Assembly: GCA_000827205.1 (NCBI GenBank)
Contig: KN832555.1
Location: forward strand, 2,530,541-2,594,540
DNA from: Plicaturopsis crispa FD-325 SS-3
Lineage: Eukaryota; Basidiomycota; Agaricomycetes; Amylocorticiales; Amylocorticiaceae
Direction of reading: 5' to 3'
Length of the DNA stretch: 64,000 nucleotides
Shown: piece by piece, positions 58,839 to 64,000 of the stretch
Numbering within the stretch: position 1 is the stretch's first letter
How the letters are laid out: every line of letters begins with the position of its first letter
Notes under the pieces: generated by a model
What the model was told of the DNA's origin: nothing
The model's input: only the letters and a program-made list of their open reading frames with translations
The model's database searches: none
Program-made: the position numbers and the translations under genes

Positions 58839-60416
58839 CTATGCAAAGATCGCGAGACGCGGGTCAATGTCAGCTGGATCGTTCAGCTGAAATGCAGGTG
58901 GTGAGTGCTTGGCCGTTGTACAGATATGCATGAACGCAGCTCACCCTCAGACCTATGTTCAGAGAGTTCAACTTTGCGATCTCGGCTTCGGAGAGATCGA
59001 ACGAGTCACAGTCCAAGTTTGCGACCAGCCTGTCATGGTTGTTGCTTTTCGGGACGACTGCGATGCCGCGTTGCGTAGCCCACCGGAGCAGCACCTGCGC
59101 TTGTGCTATAATGACGCGTCTATCAACTTCCGGACAGCGGCTGCGATATCACGGGCATGTAGGACACGCACATTTTTTCTGCGCAGCGGCAATTTCGAGG
59201 ACCACGTTGTGCTCGAGCAGCCCCTTGGCGGACTTGTCCGCGCCAATCTCCACATAGCTCTGTGGCCCGAACGAGGAGTACCCAGTGACTGCAATACCGA
59301 GCGTCTTTGCGAGCTTGATGAGCGGCTCCTGTGTCAAGTACGGGTGGTGCTCGATCTGTAGGACCTGCGGCTCGATACGCGCGTAGCGGAGGACGTCGAG
59401 GATGAGCGAGCCCTGCGAGTTGCTGGACTCGGGCCGTTCAGTGTATATGTCTACCTTCCTGGATACGCCACGCACCTGAGGCCGATGTTCTTCGCCAAAC
59501 CCTCGTCGACCAGTTCCTCCATGGCTCCCCAGGTCTCCTGCATCGGCGTGTTTTCTAATCCGGCTCGTCAATTGCTTCCCCAAGATATACGTGGGGTGAC
59601 CTACGAAGATACACCTTCCCGTCATCACCAAACCACTCAGGCGGGTAGCGGTGCCCGGGGTCGACGTATTGCAGCGAAATCGGGAAATGGACCAAGAACA
59701 GGTCGAAATAATCGATCCCCCAAAGGCCCAGCTGCATCTTTGCCAGGGATTTGACCTGGTCCACAACATTAGTGGGTCCGATCTATGCAGTCATGGATGC
59801 GCCTTACATGATCATGAGCGTGGAAGGTGTTCCACAGCTAATGGATCGCGATCATTAATGTTACTTTCGATCGCGCAGATCAGGTACGATTACTTGCCTT
59901 GGACGTGATGACTGTGAGTGCATTTCGCTGTTAGAAATTATCGCCGTAACGATCTTATATTGACACGCACATAGATCCTCTCGTTTCACGAGACCATCTT
60001 TGATCGCGCGGTGAACACCCTCGCCTGCTTCCTTCTCGTTCCCGTAGTCGGCTGCGCCGTCGAAGAGGCGGTATCCGGCCTTGATGGCGTTGTACACGGT
60101 CTATGTGCCCATCGGAAATTAATCATTGGAAACCCGATACGTCGATCCTCTACACGTACGTCTGCGCAGGTGGCCTTCGTGACCTAATGATGCAGAGATT
60201 AGATCCATGCTTGAACCTACATGAAATACTTCGCACCTTCCAAAGGCCGAAGCTGAAGTACGTCGTGAGTGCCAGACATTATCAGATCAGATCGATTGCC
60301 GCTCACCCTACGAGAGGCATCTAGCGACCAGGAATAACTTCAGAGTCTACAAAGACATCGGCAGTGGTCACTGTGCGCACCTTCTGGCCAGTTCGTTTCA
60401 ATACGATGGTGGACAT
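58839..60416 (-). CDS. Aldo-keto reductase, D-xylose reductase type
   Basis: NAD(P)H-dependent reductase of aldoses, first step of fungal xylose use. The spliced start is [20 protein letters not shown] then [39 protein letters not shown] holds the catalytic Asp and Tyr. [20 protein letters not shown] supplies the His, [10 protein letters not shown] and [14 protein letters not shown] follow, and [14 protein letters not shown] is the cofactor-phosphate loop. The tail [18 protein letters not shown] matches xylose reductases more than other family members. The stop is at 58839-58841. The first four exons are only 36, 14, 16 and 24 nt (60381-60416, 60307-60320, 60237-60252, 60159-60182). Splices near 59450-59850 and 58930-59170 were placed from family match. 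Confidence 0.88.
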
Positions 60417-61281
60417 GTTGAGGTATGCAGTGGATGGTGCGAGTTCAACGAGTGGGAGAACGATGAGTGCTTTCCTTCCCGCCCCCTTTTCTACTTCGCT
60501 CCTGGATCCCTAAGGCTATTCACGGCCAGAGATAATCATATCTGCGGAACGTTTCGCCGACTGGTCGACTTACGGTCCACATGACGCTCTGCAGCATCTG
60601 CGTGTGACTTCCGGGCCTTGGCGGCCCATCGGATGTTGGCTCAGTACCAGCTGTTGGAGAGGGTACGGCTGCTACGGCATGCTCTCATTGGCGTCATGTT
60701 CGACGAAGCCTTGGCTGAACATATTTAAATTCGCTAGACCCACTCGCGGTCGCTCGCGACTAGGGAGGAGTAGTATCAGCAATACTACTAGTCGCTTTGT
60801 CCTGTTGCCTCCATACAATTCTGAGCATATTGCATTAGAGTCATTCCCCTCATTCCCGTCAAGCTGTATTGATATCAGAGAGCATTGAGCAGCGGTATGT
60901 ACCGACTGCTCTTCAAGTTTGAAATTTGAGGTTTGAGCGGAAAGAGTCCGCGCGTCGGATACGCGCGGGAGTAGCACGTGGCCGCAGACGGAAAAGTTTC
61001 CCTGGACATTTGTGACCGTCCGCAGTGCACTGCAACTGCAACGATATATCCTTCACCAGGTTGAGTAGGACCGCGCAGATACTGGCCAGAGTATCTGGTC
61101 GTCGTTCTCGTCGGTGGAGAACACGCCTGTATACTTCGGCAGGTGGCGCTATCACTGTCAATAATACTGCCACGGAGAAACTTGGGTGAGTAACGCATCC
61201 ATGGCATTCACTTTTCGAGTGGACGTGCTAATCGTATCCGGAGTTTCTTGCGTTTAGCGTCTTAACCATCCTCGCTGCGGT
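60417..61281. other. Intergenic, divergent promoters
   Basis: About 865 bases between the aldo-keto reductase and ketopantoate reductase starts. Short frames only; nothing recognised. Confidence 0.4.
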
Positions 61282-62523
61282 ATGCGCTTTCACGTCCTCG
61301 GAATCGGCCCCATTGGTTCCCTCGTCGCCCACCACCTTCGCTCCGTCCTGCCAAGCACAAATCCCATTACGCTTATCCACAAGAATGTGAGGCAGGCCAA
61401 CGCTGCTCGTTCTGCCGGAGGTGTGATACGGGTGGAGGATGCAGGCATCGTGAGCACATCTACTGGGTTCCATTCCGAGATATTCGAGGGTGCATTGGCG
61501 GAAGCCGACCTCGGTACGGTCAGGACCTCGAAACGCATACGGGCGGCAAAACCGGTATCGAATATAGTTGAACACGGTCTCCTGGGCGGATCTGACATGA
61601 TCGAGTCCCTGATTGTCACCACGAAGGGGCAAAACACCTTTGGCGCGATCGAGAAACTAAGGCCGCGTATCTCGTCGTCCAGCACCATCGTGCTCTTGCA
61701 GAACGGCCTCGGAATACACGACGCGCTCGTTGCGGATATTTTCCGTAATCCGACGCAACGGCCACAGTTCATCCTTGCCGTCAACACCCACGGGGCATGG
61801 CTGAAGAGCTTTTACCACGTCGTTCACGCGGGCCACGGCTCGATCGAGTTCGGTATCGTCCACGACCCTCGGATGCGCGACTTCGAAGCGTCGTTGTCAC
61901 ACGCTCGCGACGACCCCGCCCCGCCCCGCCTCGACGATATCTGCACCACCGACGACCCACAAGTCGAGCGTTACCGGTCCCTGCGCAATACCGTCGCAGC
62001 ACTGTGCAGCCTTACCAGCCTGAATGTCAAATGGCGCCCACTCTCCGAAGTCCACCTCGCGATGCGCCGGAAGGTCGTCGTAAACGCCATCATCAACCCG
62101 CTCACAGCACTCCTAGGCTGTCGGAACGGCTATCTCTTCCGCAACGAAGCCGCCCGGCGCATCATGCGTCGCGTCTGCCAGGAGGCCGCAGCTGCCTACG
62201 CCGCCGAAGTGAAGGCGGAGACGCAAGCATGGCTGGACGCACACCCCGGCGAGGATATCTCCTCGATCCCTAAAGGCCGTCTGCCGGTGGCGTTGAGTGC
62301 AGAGAGCCTGGAGCGGGAGTGCTTGCGCGTAGCGGACATGACGCGGAATAACTTCTCCTCGATGCTGGTCGATGTACGGAAAGGCAACCGCACGGAGATT
62401 CACCAGCTTAATGGGTACTTGATGGGCTTGGGGAAGGCGTATGGTGTCCCGATGCCTGGGACTGCCATGCTTTTCAATTTGGTGCAGCTTCGGAGCATCG
62501 TCCCCATCGACGACCAGATGTAA
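61282..62523 (+). CDS. 2-dehydropantoate 2-reductase (ketopantoate reductase)
   Basis: NADPH-dependent enzyme of pantothenate and coenzyme A synthesis. Single exon, 413 residues. The Rossmann motif is at the very start, MRFHVLGIGPIGSLVAHHL (G-x-G-x-x-G). VTTKGQNTFGAIEKLRPRI and STIVLLQNGLGIHDALVADI form the middle of the cofactor domain. The C-terminal helical domain has the catalytic Lys region AMRRKVVVNAIINPLTALLG, with the conserved Asn, and SSMLVDVRKGNRTEIHQLNG, typical of ApbA/PanE proteins. It ends LVQLRSIVPIDDQM, TAA at 62521-62523. Length is somewhat above bacterial PanE, usual for fungi. Confidence 0.92.
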   Translation: MRFHVLGIGPIGSLVAHHLRSVLPSTNPITLIHKNVRQANAARSAGGVIRVEDAGIVSTSTGFHSEIFEGALAEADLGTVRTSKRIRAAKPVSNIVEHGLLGGSDMIESLIVTTKGQNTFGAIEKLRPRISSSSTIVLLQNGLGIHDALVADIFRNPTQRPQFILAVNTHGAWLKSFYHVVHAGHGSIEFGIVHDPRMRDFEASLSHARDDPAPPRLDDICTTDDPQVERYRSLRNTVAALCSLTSLNVKWRPLSEVHLAMRRKVVVNAIINPLTALLGCRNGYLFRNEAARRIMRRVCQEAAAAYAAEVKAETQAWLDAHPGEDISSIPKGRLPVALSAESLERECLRVADMTRNNFSSMLVDVRKGNRTEIHQLNGYLMGLGKAYGVPMPGTAMLFNLVQLRSIVPIDDQM

Positions 62524-63098
62524 CCACATTCTGTGAACACATCCACGGTCTTTCCGCCACCATCACAGTCCTCACGGACGCGAATCCTAAAGACAAGAGG
62601 GCTCATTCATGTCCTCAGCATCTTCTCCCGAAATCGCAAGCATTCGCTATCGCGATTAGTCCTCAGCAGACTTCCCTTTCAAGAGCATGGATGGTATTGG
62701 CGATGCAGAGGGGTGAAACGGTGTGTCTGCGGAAGATGCCTTGCAACACGATGGCTTGCTCTGCGACGTTCAGTGCTTGGCTTTGCACTGTTGGATATAG
62801 CATCGCGTGCGCAGTACACCTATGTCATCGGGCGCGGTAATAATAATATGGGGCCTGTTAATATGCCATAGAAAACAATACGATACTGTGTATATGTTAA
62901 CGCCTGTACTTAGTGCCGAGTTGACGATTTCAACCGATTTCAACGGAACCAATTTCAATCTGTGTATTCTGCTTCTGCTGTACGCGTAGGCTGTGCTGCT
63001 CTGTACTGCCCTTCTTATAGATACCTTGCCCCGAACATGCTGCCCAGTGCTCATTCGAATGCACCGGCGCTACATATCTCTTGTAATGCTCCTCGACC
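62524..63098. other. Intergenic
   Basis: About 575 bases between the ketopantoate reductase stop and the next ATG. Nothing recognised. Confidence 0.4.
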
Positions 63099-64000
63099 AT
63101 GTCCGACTCTGAGTGCCCCATTGCTAGTCCGCCGGGCAACTGCACATTCGTCATAAACACGGATATCAGTGGGGTGGGCGTGCGCACGAGTTTCTATGTA
63201 CAGACGTTCATGCTCGGTACGTGTCTACACCCCTCGGTCGATTCGAATGCTTTGGCTAACTTGAGTCTTGGGTACACGTAGTTCTGCTGGTCAATCGGTC
63301 ATGGTGAGGGTCCTCATCTTCGCGGCATATGTACTGGAAACTGAAATGCTACACTTAGGGAAGAAGCACCGACCGCGCTGTGGACATTCATCGCGACCAG
63401 CTTTGGGCTTACAATTTCAGCTGTTGTGCAGGCGATCCAGCAGTCTCTGACTCTGTTCCAGGCACTTCAGGTGTCTAATCTTGTATGGTGCGTACCACCC
63501 TCCAAATGAGCCATGTCTTTCCTCCGAAACACTGACGATCGACGCCGTATACGACGATACATCTAGGCTTGCGAATTTTGGCTGCTTCGTCTCCCTAGCA
63601 TCGTACTCGCGTAAACGCGAGAAACGCGTGCACAACAAACCTCGGGCAGAGAGTTGGAATGCCGATAACCCTGTCCGGATCGCCGCGATGGTACAGACGC
63701 TGTTCTCCATGTCTTTGACAATATACATGTGGTGCGGCATACCCTGATTCCCAAGGCACTGCCTCGGTCTCCTTACGCGCCTGTCATTTCAACAGGGCTA
63801 ATGCAGCCAAATTCTCCTGCCAACAAGACTGCGCGGGCCAAGTTGTATACGTCTTTTTTGTGGGCGACGTTTTGGCGCTGAGGTCTGGGAAGATCGCGGG
63901 CCTCACAATTTCGTCGACTCTCGCGTTGCTCTATCTCGGAGTCACGGTGCACGAGCTGTATGACTACCTTGGATATTGGAGACGTGCGCAGATTACGGAG
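63099..64000 (+). CDS. Multi-pass membrane protein, 5' part (continues past the right edge)
   Basis: Starts MSDSECPIASPPGNCTFVIN with an N-glycosylation site (NCT). Spliced exons then give hydrophobic segments around TALWTFIATSFGLTISAVVQ, VSNLVWLANFGCFVSLASYS, RIAAMVQTLFSMSLTIYM and KIAGLTISSTLALLYLGVTV, so at least four membrane passes with short basic loops (SRKREKR). Reading on after TIYM needs an intron from about 63730 to 63799, which restores the frame at ANAAKFSCQQDCAGQVVYVF. This pattern resembles a widespread uncharacterised Agaricomycete membrane family. No known transporter motif is visible. The gene is cut by the window end. Confidence 0.6.

Overview
The window reads as nuclear DNA of a mushroom-forming basidiomycete (Agaricomycetes). 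Genes are close together on both strands and are cut by many short introns, mostly about 48-65 nt with GT...AG ends. Several families are typical of that group: two kinds of F-box protein, a Rim9/PalI pH-sensor subunit, a Yap1-type bZIP factor and a single-chain aminodeoxychorismate synthase. I saw no tRNA or rRNA gene, no CRISPR array, no bacterial operon, and no retrovirus-like or capsid-bearing element. The one clear mobile element is a short non-coding element of DNA-transposon type.

Layout, left to right. 0-6 kb: the end of an unrecognised gene (+), an agmatinase with both a signal peptide and a terminal KDEL (-), a Rim9/PalI membrane protein (-) and a GNAT acetyltransferase (-). 6-13.4 kb: elongation factor 2 (+) and a secreted acid-sphingomyelinase-like phosphodiesterase (+). 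13.8-20.4 kb: SRP68 (-) and GET3 (+) diverge around a 479-bp element with inverted ends; then a Yap1-like bZIP factor (-). 21.4-31.7 kb: isochorismatase-like hydrolase (+), Ser/Thr-rich single-pass membrane protein (-), Rab4-like GTPase (-), D-serine dehydratase-like enzyme (-), alpha/beta hydrolase (+) and cytochrome c oxidase subunit VI (-). 32-41 kb: second GNAT protein (-), probable RNase P/MRP subunit Pop3 (+), zinc-cluster F-box protein (-), dCMP deaminase (+). 41-47.5 kb: TTI1 (-) and ABZ1 (+), divergent. 49-56 kb: leucine-rich F-box protein (+), homeobox protein (+), an orphan protein (-), an O-methyltransferase (+). 56-64 kb: PB1/UBA-like protein (-), xylose-reductase-type aldo-keto reductase (-), ketopantoate reductase (+) and a multi-pass membrane protein running off the right edge (+).

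Most genes are unrelated housekeeping functions and not one pathway. The one functional pairing is SRP68 beside GET3, which serve the co-translational and the tail-anchored routes to the ER. The best candidates for new biology are the 56.0-58.6 kb protein, whose PB1 domain, LIR-like tetrapeptide and C-terminal UBA-like domain give it the outline of a stripped-down p62/NBR1 autophagy receptor; the agmatinase that appears to be kept in the ER; and the inverted-repeat element between SRP68 and GET3. Several splice structures are also unusual: two GC-AG introns inside catalytic motifs, very small exons in EF2 and the aldo-keto reductase, and a stop-free 60-nt intron inside the active-site motif of ABZ1. 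Exon joins were worked out by eye from frame and splice signals, so intron-exon details are less certain than family assignments.
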